NCBI RefSeq assembly: GCF_001412535.1
Contig: NZ_CP011774.1
Span: 677,501 to 741,500 of the forward strand
Source of the DNA: Limnohabitans sp. 63ED37-2
GTDB lineage: Bacteria; Pseudomonadota; Gammaproteobacteria; Burkholderiales; Burkholderiaceae_C
DNA: 64,000 nucleotides
Reading direction: 5' to 3'
Part shown: in pieces, positions 50,232-60,407 of the stretch
How the letters are laid out: every line of letters starts with the position of its first letter
Numbering within the stretch: the first letter of the stretch is position 1
The notes under the pieces: model-generated
The model's database searches: none
The model's input: only the letters and a program-made list of their open reading frames with translations
What the model was told of the DNA's origin: nothing
Translations under genes and position numbers: made by a program

Positions 50232-51178
50232 TGACGTCTGAAGTGCTTTTGGCAGAACCCCGTGGCTTTTGCGCCGGGGTGGATCGTGCGATCGACATCG
50301 TGGAACACGCCCTGACCAAGTTTGGCCGCCCGATTTATGTGCGCCACGAAATCGTGCACAACACCTATGTGGTCAACGACCTCAAGGAAAAAGGCGCGAT
50401 CTTCATCGAAGAGCTGGCCGATGTGCCGCCCGGGGCCACACTGATTTTCAGCGCCCACGGGGTGAGCCGGGCCATTCAGGAGGAGGCCGAGCGACGCGGC
50501 TTCCGGATTTTTGACGCCACCTGCCCACTGGTGAGCAAGGTGCATGTGGAGCTGGCCAAGCTGCACAAAGAGGGCTACGAATTCATCATGATTGGCCACA
50601 AAGGCCACCCCGAGGTGGAAGGCACCATGGGCCAACTCGACAGCGGCATCCACTTGGTCGAAGACGTCGAAGACGTGGCCAAAGTGCAACCCGCCCAGAC
50701 CGATTTGCTGGCGGTGGTGACACAAACCACGCTGAGTGTGGACGATGCCGCCGAGATCGTGGCCGCTGTGAAGGCGCGTTTTCCGCAAGTGCGCGAGCCC
50801 AAACAACAAGACATTTGTTACGCCACGCAGAATCGCCAGGACGCCGTCAAGCTGATGAGCCCGCTGGTGGACGTGGTGATCGTGGTGGGCAGCCCCACCA
50901 GCTCCAACAGCAACCGCTTGCGTGAGCTGGCCGACCGCTTGGGCACGCCCGCCTACATGGTGGACAGCGCGGCCGATTTGCAGGAAGCCTGGTTTGAAGG
51001 ATCGCAAAAGGTAGGCCTGACCGCGGGTGCCTCGGCCCCGGATGTGCTGGTGCAAGAGGTGATTGCACGTTTGCGGGCGATGGGTGCGGTGTCGGTGCGC
51101 ACCCTCGACGGCATCCAGGAAACCATCAAGTTCCCGCTGCCCAAGGGTTTGAAGTTGGATGCGGCCGAGAACCCCTAA
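50231..51178 (+). CDS. ispH: 4-hydroxy-3-methylbut-2-enyl diphosphate reductase IspH
   Basis: IspH makes IPP and DMAPP in the last step of the MEP pathway and so feeds carotenoid and bacteriochlorophyll tails. The 315-residue iron-sulfur protein has the three cluster cysteines in PRGFCAGVDRAI, DATCPLVSKVH and (Q)DICYATQNRQ, and GSPTSSNSNRL. The ATG at 50231 shares its A with the fkpB stop; a GTG one codon earlier is less likely. Confidence 0.97.
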   Translation: MTSEVLLAEPRGFCAGVDRAIDIVEHALTKFGRPIYVRHEIVHNTYVVNDLKEKGAIFIEELADVPPGATLIFSAHGVSRAIQEEAERRGFRIFDATCPLVSKVHVELAKLHKEGYEFIMIGHKGHPEVEGTMGQLDSGIHLVEDVEDVAKVQPAQTDLLAVVTQTTLSVDDAAEIVAAVKARFPQVREPKQQDICYATQNRQDAVKLMSPLVDVVIVVGSPTSSNSNRLRELADRLGTPAYMVDSAADLQEAWFEGSQKVGLTAGASAPDVLVQEVIARLRAMGAVSVRTLDGIQETIKFPLPKGLKLDAAENP

Positions 51179-51200
51179 CCTGGTTCACTACAATCCCCCC

Positions 51201-52508
51201 ATGCTTGATATTGTTCTTCTCCGCAAAGATCTGGACGCCGTTGTCGCGCGTTTGCAGACCCGTAAAACCCCCCAACTTTTCCTGAATGTGGACGCTTTCC
51301 GCGCTTTGGAAGGCGAGCGCAAAACGCTGCAAACCCGTACCGAAGAGCTGCAAAGCCAGCGTAATAGCCTGTCCAAACAAATTGGCATGCTCAAAGGCAA
51401 AGGCCAGCATGCCGAGGCCGATGCGGTCATGGCCCAAGTGGGTGCCATCAAGGACGAGCTGGACGCTTCGGCCCAGCGCCTGGAGGTGATCCAGGCCGAG
51501 CTGCAAAACTTGCTCTTGGCTGTGCCCAATTTGCCGCACGAATCGGTTCCTGTGGGCGGGGGCGAAGAGGGCAACATCGAGGTGCGCCGCTGGGGCACGG
51601 TGCCCACTTTTGACTTCGAGCTCAAGGACCATGTGGACATCGGCGCTCCACTGGGCCTGGACTTTGAGACCGGCACCAAGCTGACCGGCTCGCGCTTCAC
51701 TTTCATGCGCGGCCCGGTGGCCCGTTTGCACCGTGCGCTGGCGCAGTTCATGCTCGATGTGCAGACCAGCGAGCACGGCTACACCGAGTGCTACACGCCT
51801 TACATCGTGAACGCCGACACGCTGCGTGGCACGGGCCAGCTGCCCAAGTTCGAGGCCGATTTGTTTGCCGCCAACAAGGGTGGTCAAGAGGGCGAGGAAA
51901 GCCAGGCGTTGTACCTCATTCCGACATCAGAGGTGACGCTGACCAACGTGGTGCGCGACGAGGTGTTGGCCGAGAGCGATTTGCCGATCAAACTGACCGC
52001 ACACACCCCGTGCTTCCGCTCGGAGGCGGGCAGTGGTGGCCGCGATGTGCGTGGTCTGATTCGTCAGCACCAGTTTGACAAAGTCGAGATGGTGCAGATC
52101 GTGCATCCCGATCAAAGCTACGAAGCGCTGGAAGCCATGACCGGCCACGCTGAGGCCATTTTGCAAAAGCTGGGCTTGCCCTACCGCGTGATGAGTTTGT
52201 GCACGGGCGACATGGGCTTTGGCGCCAGCAAGACCTATGACCTGGAGGTCTGGGTGCCCGCACAAAACACTTACCGCGAGATCAGCTCGGTGTCCAATTG
52301 CGAGGCCTTCCAGGCTCGCCGTCTGCAAGCGCGTTTCAAAAACGCCCAAGGCAAGAACGAGCTGGTGCACACCTTGAACGGCTCGGGCCTGGCCGTGGGC
52401 CGTGCGCTGGTGGCGGTTTTGGAGAATTACCAGAACGCGGATGGCTCGGTCACCGTGCCCGAGGTGCTGCGTCCCTATTTGGGTGGGTTGGAGACCCTTC
52501 GGGCCTGA
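51201..52508 (+). CDS. serS: seryl-tRNA synthetase SerS
   Basis: SerS charges tRNA-Ser. The 435-residue class-II synthetase has the N-terminal antiparallel coiled coil (about residues 30-100), motif 2 in TAHTPCFRSEAGSGGRDVRGLIRQHQF, and motif 3 in NGSGLAVGRALVAVLENYQ. The ATG at 51201 is preceded by TACAAT only about 10 bp upstream, so the leader may be very short. A tRNA-Ser(CGA) gene follows after 34 bp. Confidence 0.97.
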   Translation: MLDIVLLRKDLDAVVARLQTRKTPQLFLNVDAFRALEGERKTLQTRTEELQSQRNSLSKQIGMLKGKGQHAEADAVMAQVGAIKDELDASAQRLEVIQAELQNLLLAVPNLPHESVPVGGGEEGNIEVRRWGTVPTFDFELKDHVDIGAPLGLDFETGTKLTGSRFTFMRGPVARLHRALAQFMLDVQTSEHGYTECYTPYIVNADTLRGTGQLPKFEADLFAANKGGQEGEESQALYLIPTSEVTLTNVVRDEVLAESDLPIKLTAHTPCFRSEAGSGGRDVRGLIRQHQFDKVEMVQIVHPDQSYEALEAMTGHAEAILQKLGLPYRVMSLCTGDMGFGASKTYDLEVWVPAQNTYREISSVSNCEAFQARRLQARFKNAQGKNELVHTLNGSGLAVGRALVAVLENYQNADGSVTVPEVLRPYLGGLETLRA

Positions 52509-52542
52509 TAGAATATTGGCTTCGACAAACGACACCGAATCC

Positions 52543-52632
<90 letters not shown>

Positions 52633-52636
52633 AACC

Positions 52637-52669
52637 AACCCCTCATGGCAAACCATGTGGGGTTTTTTT
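52637..52669 (+). terminator. terminator after tRNA-Ser
   Basis: A 12-base arm starting AACCCC pairs with its partner ending GGGGTT (one T-T mismatch) around a CAAA loop, followed by a run of T. Confidence 0.88.
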
Positions 52670-52744
52670 CTGACAGGCGAGCGAGTGCCAGTTCGGTGTC
52701 CCACCAGCACATGACTTCAGCATTGTTGAATGCGAAAAGGAAAA

Positions 52745-52930
52745 ATGATGAAAACAAAGACCTTTATCGTTGCTCTTTTGGCCCTGCCTATGCTGCAAGG
52801 CTGCACTGTGCTGGCCATTGCCGATGTCGCTGCGTCCACCGTGATTTATGGTGTCAAGACAGCGGTCAATGTGGTGGATGCGGTCACGCCCGACATCATC
52901 AACCGGGACAAAGACAAAAAGAATAAATGA
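52745..52930 (+). CDS. small lipoprotein, NF038104-like
   Basis: The 61-residue precursor has a lipoprotein signal with lipobox LQGC (Cys about residue 20), then a short Ala/Val-rich mature part ending in a Lys/Asp-rich tail (NRDKDKKNK). It resembles small conserved betaproteobacterial lipoproteins with the segment ADVAASTVIYGVKTAVNVVD. Function unknown. AAAAGGA precedes a double ATG (52745 and 52748). Confidence 0.8.
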   Translation: MMKTKTFIVALLALPMLQGCTVLAIADVAASTVIYGVKTAVNVVDAVTPDIINRDKDKKNK

Positions 52931-52938
52931 GGCCGGTT

Positions 52939-53496
52939 TCAGGCCTTGCGGTGCTCTGCCAGATCGTTCCACACGTCTTGGCGTGTGATCAAGCCATCAC
53001 GCACTTCCATGCGGTCGATGAAACGGATGCCTTCAAAAGCTTCGCCGTTGAGCCAGGTGCCATGTAAGGTGCCGTGGCAAAACACCACGGTAGCATCGCC
53101 TTGCCAACTCTCTTCGAACTGCGCGTAGTTCTTGCCGATGGTGCTGTAACGCTGTTGGGCCCAAGCAATCAATTCGGGCAAAGTCCGCATTTGCACGCCA
53201 CCCGGAAAGCACATGACAAATTCCGGGTGCAAAAAGCTTTGGGCCAAGGGCATGTCCCGCTCTTGCATGGCCTGCAAAAAAGACTTCACCACCTCTGAGG
53301 CCACTGGGTGCGCCGCGCGGCCACCACTGAACACCTTGCCGTCTCGCCGGTAGGTGCTGACCTCGTTGATGAATACCGTGGTGCCTGCCTCGGGTGTGGC
53401 GATCACCGATCGCACCGCGTTGGCTACGTGGTTGACCATGCGGTGCTGGGTGTCCGGGTCATAGCCCGGCAGCAAAGTGATCGAAACAACAGGCAT
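52939..53496 (-). CDS. tautomerase-like domain fused to NTF2/SnoaL-like domain
   Basis: The 185-residue protein appears to have two parts. Residues 1-60 resemble a 4-oxalocrotonate-tautomerase-type unit, with Pro2 available as catalytic N-terminal proline after Met removal and FINEVSTYRRDG later. Residues about 65-180 form an NTF2/SnoaL-like cone with FLHPEFVMCFPGG, WQGDATVVFCHGTLHGTW and IRFIDRMEVRDGLI. The fusion is unusual to me; a substrate cannot be predicted. It lies 9 bp after the response-regulator stop on the same strand, so the two may be cotranscribed. Confidence 0.65.
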   Translation of the reverse strand: MPVVSITLLPGYDPDTQHRMVNHVANAVRSVIATPEAGTTVFINEVSTYRRDGKVFSGGRAAHPVASEVVKSFLQAMQERDMPLAQSFLHPEFVMCFPGGVQMRTLPELIAWAQQRYSTIGKNYAQFEESWQGDATVVFCHGTLHGTWLNGEAFEGIRFIDRMEVRDGLITRQDVWNDLAEHRKA

Positions 53497-53505
53497 GGTG
53501 CCGGA

Positions 53506-54111
53506 TTAAATGCCCAGCCAGCCGTTGGTGCGGGCGAAGTGCAGGGCTTGTGTGCGGCTGTTGACGCCCAAGCGGCGGAACAGGCGCCAGAAGTGCACCT
53601 TGACCGTGTGCTCGCTGATGTCGAGCTTTTCGGCGATGTCGCGGTTCGACAAACCCTGGTCCAACATCAGGATCAGTTGTTTTTGGCGTTTCGACAGTTT
53701 GGTGGGACCAGCGGGGGGCGCAGCGTCTTCGATCGCGGCTTGCTCCTCGGTCACCAAGAGGCTGCGCAACGCCGCAATGATTTGGGTGGGGCTGTTGGAT
53801 TTTTCGATGAAAGCATCGGCACCGGCTTCGAGGCAACGCGTTTCGAATTCGCTGGCGCTGGAGCTGGTTACCACAGCCAAAGGAACATCCGGAAACTTGG
53901 CTTTGAGCACCTGCACACCCGACATGCCCAACGTGTCAGGCAACTGCAGGTCGAGGCAAAACAACTCGGCCGGCCCGTTTTTTTCAACGGTGGCTTCCAC
54001 CACATTCAACTTGTGGATGGGAATGATTTTCAGGCCTGGTTTCACCCGATGCAGCAACATGGTCAATGCATCGCGCATCAAGGGGTGGTCATCAATGACA
54101 TAAACGGTCAT
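53506..54111 (-). CDS. LuxR/NarL-type response regulator (orphan)
   Basis: The 201-residue protein has a receiver domain (about 1-118) with the acidic pair Asp7/Asp8 and phospho-acceptor Asp54 in FCLDLQLPD, Lys in EKSNSP, and a C-terminal LuxR HTH (about 135-195) with LSNRDIAEKLDISEHTVKVHFWRLFRRL. No histidine kinase gene is adjacent. An inverted repeat AAACTGA-N12-TCAGTTT sits just upstream and may be an autoregulatory site. Confidence 0.93.
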   Translation of the reverse strand: MTVYVIDDHPLMRDALTMLLHRVKPGLKIIPIHKLNVVEATVEKNGPAELFCLDLQLPDTLGMSGVQVLKAKFPDVPLAVVTSSSASEFETRCLEAGADAFIEKSNSPTQIIAALRSLLVTEEQAAIEDAAPPAGPTKLSKRQKQLILMLDQGLSNRDIAEKLDISEHTVKVHFWRLFRRLGVNSRTQALHFARTNGWLGI

Positions 54112-54128
54112 ATTTTAATCTCCGCACT

Positions 54129-54154
54129 AAACTGAAACATAAGGATATCAGTTT
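54129..54154. promoter_or_regulatory. dyad upstream of the response regulator
   Basis: AAACTGA and TCAGTTT are separated by 12 bp, 18 bp before the response regulator start. NarL/LuxR-type regulators bind such dyads, so autoregulation is plausible. Confidence 0.45.
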
Positions 54155-54194
54155 CTTGGGATTTTTGCCAGCTCTTTTGTTGAAAATAACAAAA

Positions 54195-55511
54195 TCATTT
54201 GCTATTGGCTTCGGTGTGGGCTTTCAAAAGAGACAAAACTTCTTTCAAGGCTTTTTCAGTTTCTAAATTCAGCGCCAAAACTGGTTTGAGGGTGTCCATG
54301 GCGTCCGTGCCTTCGGTTTGTAACCGGGCAATGGTTTGCCCAGCCTCTTTGGGTGAGGCAAAACCGAGACTTTGAAGCAAAACCTGGCCTTTGGCATCCA
54401 CCAATTTGAAATAAAACTGGCCGTCTTTTTCGCGATATTGTTTGAAGCTGGGCAGCGCGGTTTTGGCTTCTTTGGCTGCGGGGGCCGCGTTGCCCGATGA
54501 CAAGGCGCGCAGGCCCACGGCGTGGCGCAACTCGCGTATGAAGGGGGTGGCCAATTGGCGTGCTTTGTCGGCACCTGCCAGCAAAATCCGGTCCATTTCG
54601 GCAGGGTTGTCGATGAGGGCTTGGTAGTGTTCGCGCATGGGGGCGATTTCGCGGTCGATGCGCTCGAAAAGCATTTGTTTGGCGTCACCCCAGCCGATGC
54701 CCTCAGCGTAGGCGTGGGCCATGGCCGCCGTCTCTTCAGCACTGGCAAATGCTTGGTAAATCTGGAACAGGGCTGAGCCTTCGGTGGCCTTGGGCTCTCC
54801 CGGTGCTTTGGAGTCGGTCACGATGGCCGCGATTTGTTTGCGCATTTGCGCGGCGGGGGCAAACAGCGGGATGGTGTTGTCGTAGCTCTTGCTCATCTTG
54901 CGGCCATCCAAACCGGGCAAGAGGGCCACCGATTCCTCGATCACGGCTTCGGGCAAGACAAAGTGCTCACCATACAAATGGTTGAAGCTCGACGCCATGT
55001 CGCGGGCCATCTCGATGTGCTGGATCTGGTCGCGGCCCACTGGCACTTTGTGCGCCTTGAACATCAAGATGTCCGCGCCCATGAGCACCGGGTACATGAA
55101 CAGGCCTGCCGTGACATCGGCATCGGTGTCATGGCCTGCGGCGTTGTTTTTATCCACTGCCGCTTTGTAGGCGTGGGCGCGGTTGAGCACGCCCTTGCCG
55201 GTCACGCAGGTCAGCAGCCAAGTGAGTTCGGGGATCTCAGGAATGTCCGACTGGCGGTAGAAAGTGACTTTTTCGGGGTCCAGACCCGAGGCGATCCAGC
55301 TGGCCGCGATCTCGAGGGTGGAGCGCTGGATGCGGGCGGGCTCGTCGCACTTGATGAGCGCGTGGTAGTCGGCCAAAAAGTAAAAACCATCGGTGCTGGT
55401 GTCGCGGCTGGCTTGCACCGTGGGGCGGATGGCGCCCACATAGTTACCCAGGTGAGGGGTGCCGGTGGTGGTGATGCCGGTGAGAACGCGGGTGCGGGTC
55501 TTGGAGTTCAT
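54195..55511 (-). CDS. trpS: tryptophanyl-tRNA synthetase TrpS with C-terminal extension
   Basis: TrpS charges tRNA-Trp. The 438-residue class-I synthetase has the HIGH-like motif in GTPHLGNYVGAIR and the KMSKS motif in GRKMSKSYDNTI. The usual length is about 330-350 residues; here roughly 80-90 residues follow the catalytic and anticodon-binding parts. They include PSFKQYREKDGQFYFKLVD and LQSLGFASPKEAGQTI, which look like a YegP/DUF1508-type beta-alpha repeat. The start at 55511 avoids an implausible hydrophobic extension. Confidence 0.95.
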   Translation of the reverse strand: MNSKTRTRVLTGITTTGTPHLGNYVGAIRPTVQASRDTSTDGFYFLADYHALIKCDEPARIQRSTLEIAASWIASGLDPEKVTFYRQSDIPEIPELTWLLTCVTGKGVLNRAHAYKAAVDKNNAAGHDTDADVTAGLFMYPVLMGADILMFKAHKVPVGRDQIQHIEMARDMASSFNHLYGEHFVLPEAVIEESVALLPGLDGRKMSKSYDNTIPLFAPAAQMRKQIAAIVTDSKAPGEPKATEGSALFQIYQAFASAEETAAMAHAYAEGIGWGDAKQMLFERIDREIAPMREHYQALIDNPAEMDRILLAGADKARQLATPFIRELRHAVGLRALSSGNAAPAAKEAKTALPSFKQYREKDGQFYFKLVDAKGQVLLQSLGFASPKEAGQTIARLQTEGTDAMDTLKPVLALNLETEKALKEVLSLLKAHTEANSK

Positions 55512-55552
55512 GAGGAAAAGCAAACAAACAGGAAAAAACAGCGTCAATAAAT

Positions 55553-56215
55553 TCAGCGCAACAAAGAGGCCAGCGGGCTGAGGCTGAGCTTCAAAAAGTC
55601 AAAAGTCAGGCCCATCAAGGGTTGCATCCACCAGGCACTGATCAGGCCCGTCAGCACCAGGGCCATGACAATGAAAAAGCCCCAGGGCTCCACACGCGAC
55701 ACCAGCACCGCTTGCCGCCAGGGCAGCAGACCCACCAGAATGCGTCCGCCGTCGAGCGGCGGCAGCGGGAAGAGGTTGAAGGCGAACATGACCACATTGG
55801 TCAGCATGCCGGCCTTGCACATTTCGATGAAGAAGCGCTCGGTGACGCCGCTGCCAGCCAGCACGTAAAACAGCACGCCCCACAACAAGGCTTGAACCAA
55901 ATTGGAACCCGGTCCCGCCAGGGCGACCCACACCATGTCGCGTTTGGGGTGGCGCAGCCGGTCAAAGCGCACGGGCACGGGTTTGGCATAACCAAACAAA
56001 AACGCCCCACTGGTGCTGAAGTAGAGCAGCAGCGGCAGCACGATGGTGCCCAGCAAGTCGATGTGCGGCAAAGGGTTGAGTGTGACGCGGCCCAGCATGG
56101 ACGCGGTGTTGTCGCCCAGGCGCAAGGCGGCGTAGCCGTGCGCCGCCTCGTGCAGCGTGATCGCAAAAATCACCGGCAGGGCGTAAATCAAAACGGTTTG
56201 TATGAGCTCAGACAT
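55553..56215 (-). CDS. site-2 protease family membrane metallopeptidase (M50)
   Basis: The 220-residue protein has five to six transmembrane helices with the zinc motif HEAAHG (about residues 22-27) and the third ligand region in NLFPLPPLDGGRIL. It is the short, PDZ-less type of site-2 protease. Targets are unknown. It ends 41 bp before trpS on the same strand. Confidence 0.92.
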   Translation of the reverse strand: MSELIQTVLIYALPVIFAITLHEAAHGYAALRLGDNTASMLGRVTLNPLPHIDLLGTIVLPLLLYFSTSGAFLFGYAKPVPVRFDRLRHPKRDMVWVALAGPGSNLVQALLWGVLFYVLAGSGVTERFFIEMCKAGMLTNVVMFAFNLFPLPPLDGGRILVGLLPWRQAVLVSRVEPWGFFIVMALVLTGLISAWWMQPLMGLTFDFLKLSLSPLASLLR

Positions 56216-56345
56216 ATTCACCCCGATTGTCTCAGACCCGTCCGGGCTGTGGCGAACACAGGGTATGGGCCCCATCCAGGGTCAGCAGGGGCGGCACAGG
56301 CCAGGCAGTTGACCGGCCGCCTGCCCATGGCCTTCTCGGGATGGT

Positions 56346-57557
<1,212 letters not shown>

Positions 57558-57573
57558 GGCTTGGCCTCGTCGA

Positions 57574-58551
57574 TTACTGGGCTTGCAGATTAATCGATTT
57601 GGCGATGGCGCGGTAGCGCTCGATGTCCCCAAGGTAAATGCGGGCCAATTCGGCAGGCGTGCGCGAGGGCAGCACCACGTTGCCACTGGCTTCCAAGGCT
57701 TTGCGGGTTTCAGGGACTTCAACCGCCGAATAAAAGGCCTTGTTCAGCGTGGTGACGATGGCGTCTGGTGTGTTCTTGTGCACCTGCACGCCCGCCCAGA
57801 TGTCAAACTCCATCGATTCCAAGCCTTTCATGGCGGCCATGGCTGGGAACTGCTTGAACAGTGCATGGGGGGTTTTGGCGGTCACGGCCAGGCCCTGGAT
57901 TTTGCCGTCGATGAGGGTTTGCGGGATGGAGCCGGCCATGGGCAGGAAAGCCATGTCAATCTGGCCCCCCATCAAGTCGGTCAAGAGCGGCGCAATGCCT
58001 TTGTAGGGCACATGCAGCATCTGGACTTTGGTGAGCTGCGAGAACTTTTCGCCCACCAAGTGGTACAGCGAGCCGGGGCCCACGCTGCCGTAGCTCAAGG
58101 GTTTGTCGGCATTCTTGCGGGCCAGTGCCAGCAGGTCGTCGACGGTTTTGACGTTGAGCGAGTTGCGCACAGCCAAAATGGTCGTGGTGGTGGCAAATTG
58201 CGCGACCAGTTTGAAGTCTTCGGATTTGTACTTCACGCCCTGGATGGCCATGGGGGCCAGCACCAGCTCCATCGGGCTGCCCAGGCTCAGGGTGTAGCCG
58301 TCAGCCGGTGCGTTGACCAGTTTGGCCATGCCGATCGCACCACCGGCCCCGCCAATGTTCTCGATGATCATGGTCTGCCCCAGTTTGGCGGCGGCCTCGG
58401 GCTGTAGCTTGCGGGCAAAAAAGTCAGACGGTCCACCGGCTGGGTAGGGCACGATCAGGTTGATCGTTTTGACGGGGTAGTTTTGCGCCATGGCGGGGCC
58501 AAAGGCGCTGGCTGCCACGACCAGGCTGCCGAGAAGGGTTTTGAAGTTCAT
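57574..58551 (-). CDS. Bug/TctC-family periplasmic substrate-binding protein
   Basis: The 325-residue protein has a cleavable signal peptide (MNFKTLLGSLVVAASAF, cleavage near AMAQ) and the tripartite tricarboxylate transporter receptor fold, with INLIVPYPAGGPSDFFAR, IENIGGAGGAIG and VPYKGIAPLLTDLMGGQID. These proteins are very numerous in Burkholderiales and bind carboxylates. No TctA/TctB membrane genes are adjacent. It is divergent from a LysR regulator. Confidence 0.94.
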   Translation of the reverse strand: MNFKTLLGSLVVAASAFGPAMAQNYPVKTINLIVPYPAGGPSDFFARKLQPEAAAKLGQTMIIENIGGAGGAIGMAKLVNAPADGYTLSLGSPMELVLAPMAIQGVKYKSEDFKLVAQFATTTTILAVRNSLNVKTVDDLLALARKNADKPLSYGSVGPGSLYHLVGEKFSQLTKVQMLHVPYKGIAPLLTDLMGGQIDMAFLPMAGSIPQTLIDGKIQGLAVTAKTPHALFKQFPAMAAMKGLESMEFDIWAGVQVHKNTPDAIVTTLNKAFYSAVEVPETRKALEASGNVVLPSRTPAELARIYLGDIERYRAIAKSINLQAQ

Positions 58552-58644
58552 GTTGTCTCCTGAATGCGGGTTTTGGGGGATGGATAGGACCATTTCGAAT
58601 CGTAAAAATGACAGAACAATGTGTCCAATGACTTATTTTTCTAA

Positions 58645-58665
58645 TATTCATTCGTAAAATGAATA
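58645..58665. promoter_or_regulatory. dyad at the lysR start, likely LysR site
   Basis: TATTCATT and AATGAATA flank 5 bp; the dyad ends two bases before the lysR ATG and lies 94 bp from the divergent Bug gene. It contains the T-N11-A spacing typical of LysR boxes and is AT-rich. Confidence 0.55.
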
Positions 58666-58666
58666 C

Positions 58667-59572
58667 ATGAACCTCAGACACCTTGAGCATTGGCTGGCCC
58701 TGGCCGAGACCGGCTCATTCAGCCGCGCGGCAGAAAAGCTGCACATCACCCAGTCGGCCTTGAGCCGCAGCATCCAGGCGTTGGAAGAGGACCTGGGTGG
58801 GCCATTGGTGGACCGGGTGGGTAAAAAGAATGAGCTCACACCCTTGGGCCGCTCCGTGCTGGAGCGTGCGCGGCGCATCGTGCACGAGGCCCGCGAGTTG
58901 AAACAGGGAGCCACCTTGCTCCAGCGTGGGGGCTTGGGCACATTGCGGGTGGGTTTGGGGTCGGGCCCTGGGGCGATGCTGATGACGCCATGGCTGGTGT
59001 ACATGGCCAATCACCACCCGACGGTGCAGGTCACCGTCTCGCGCGGCTCCACCGAGCTGCAATTGACCCAACTGCGGGACAGGCAACTCGATGCCTTGGT
59101 GGTGGACCTGCGGCGGGTGGAGGCGGCGCCCGATCTGAAAATCGAGCATGTGGTGGACATGCGTGCAGGCTTTGTCTGCCGCCGCGAACATCCTGTCCTC
59201 CAAGCGCACCCAAGGGGCGTGCCCTTAGACGCTTTGTTGTCTTACCCCATTGCCTCCATCCAACTGTCTCAAGAGGTGGCCCGCTTGCTGGTGGATCACT
59301 ATGGCCCACAAGCCAACCCGGCACAAATGACCACCTTGCAGTGCGAGGACATTGCCAGCCTGCTCGATGTGGTGGGGCAGACCGATGCGGTGTACTTGGG
59401 CATTGTGGGGGCGGCCCGGGAGGGTTTGGCTCAAGGCCGTTTGGTGGAGTTGCAGATGCGCACGCCCTTGAAAGGGCAGGCGCGTTTGGGCCTGATCACT
59501 TTGGCAGGCCGCACCGAATTGCCCATCATGTCGGTGTTCCGGGCCTTCATCCAAAAACATTTGACCGACTGA
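58667..59572 (+). CDS. LysR-family transcriptional regulator
   Basis: The 301-residue protein has an N-terminal winged HTH (MNLRHLEHWLALAETGSFSRAAEKLHITQSALSRSI) and a periplasmic-binding-fold effector domain from about residue 90. It is divergent from the Bug/amidohydrolase genes and 19 bp upstream of a TauE/SafE permease, and probably controls one or both of these. Confidence 0.95.
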   Translation: MNLRHLEHWLALAETGSFSRAAEKLHITQSALSRSIQALEEDLGGPLVDRVGKKNELTPLGRSVLERARRIVHEARELKQGATLLQRGGLGTLRVGLGSGPGAMLMTPWLVYMANHHPTVQVTVSRGSTELQLTQLRDRQLDALVVDLRRVEAAPDLKIEHVVDMRAGFVCRREHPVLQAHPRGVPLDALLSYPIASIQLSQEVARLLVDHYGPQANPAQMTTLQCEDIASLLDVVGQTDAVYLGIVGAAREGLAQGRLVELQMRTPLKGQARLGLITLAGRTELPIMSVFRAFIQKHLTD

Positions 59573-59591
59573 CGGCTACAAAGGAAACCGA

Positions 59592-60323
59592 ATGCAGGAA
59601 TGGCTTTACCCCATCGGGGTGGTTTTGTTGGGTTACACCGTGCTGGGCTTGACGGGTTTTGGCTCGGCTTTGGTCGTGGTGCCCCTGTTGGCCTGGCAAT
59701 GGCCTTTGCCCGCTGTGGTGGCGCTCACCTTGCTCATGGACGTGCCTGCCTCGGCTTTTCACAGCGGGCTGAACTGGCGCCAAGTGCAGTGGCGCGAACT
59801 GCGACGTCTGTTGCCCGGCCTGGTGTTGGGCACGCTGGTGGGCTTGTGGCTCGTGCAGCACATGAACAGCCGCTGGCCCTTGCTTTTGCTGGGGGTGTAT
59901 GTGGCGGGTGTGGGGCTCCATGCCCTGCGTCCCAAAGCGTCCCAATTGCCCAGCGCCGCACCTGTGTGGGCTTGGCCGGTCGGGGCCGCCATTGGCCTGG
60001 TGGAAATGCTTTTTGGCACAGCCGGACCGGTGGTGGTGGCCTGGCTCAGTCGCCGCTTGCCAGATGTCCAACAAATGAGGGCCAGCACGCCCATGATCAT
60101 TTCGGTGGCAGCGGCCACCGTGTTGGTGGGCATGGCTTGGGAGGGGCGCTTGTCCAGCAGCTGGATTTGGCAGCGCTGGACGGTGCTGATCGGTGTGGCC
60201 CTGCTGGGTGTGTGGCTGGGCCACCGCCTGGCGCACCGCGTGCCCGTGGCACGCCTGCGCCAGATCATTTGCGCATTGCTGGTGGTCAGTGGTTCGCTGC
60301 TGGCGCTGGGGGCTTTGCGTTGA
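59592..60323 (+). CDS. TauE/SafE family permease
   Basis: The 243-residue protein has about eight transmembrane helices in two repeats, with GLTGFGSALVVVPLLAW at the N-terminus and the repeat GLVEMLFGTAGPVVVAWL in the second half, as in TauE/SafE anion exporters. It follows lysR and ends before a bidirectional terminator. Substrate unknown; sulfite, sulfonates or organic acids are candidates for the family. Confidence 0.9.
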   Translation: MQEWLYPIGVVLLGYTVLGLTGFGSALVVVPLLAWQWPLPAVVALTLLMDVPASAFHSGLNWRQVQWRELRRLLPGLVLGTLVGLWLVQHMNSRWPLLLLGVYVAGVGLHALRPKASQLPSAAPVWAWPVGAAIGLVEMLFGTAGPVVVAWLSRRLPDVQQMRASTPMIISVAAATVLVGMAWEGRLSSSWIWQRWTVLIGVALLGVWLGHRLAHRVPVARLRQIICALLVVSGSLLALGALR

Positions 60324-60361
60324 CCCAAGGGGGGGCGTCTGAGCCGTGGTGCTGGATCAAA

Positions 60362-60390
60362 AAAAAGGGGAGCCATAGGCTCCCCTTTTT
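60362..60390. terminator. bidirectional terminator between tauE-like gene and guaC
   Basis: AAAAAGGGGAGCC and GGCTCCCCTTTTT pair perfectly around ATA, with A/T runs on both sides. It serves both convergent genes. Confidence 0.93.
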
Positions 60391-60407
60391 TATGGGTGCT
60401 TGGAGGC

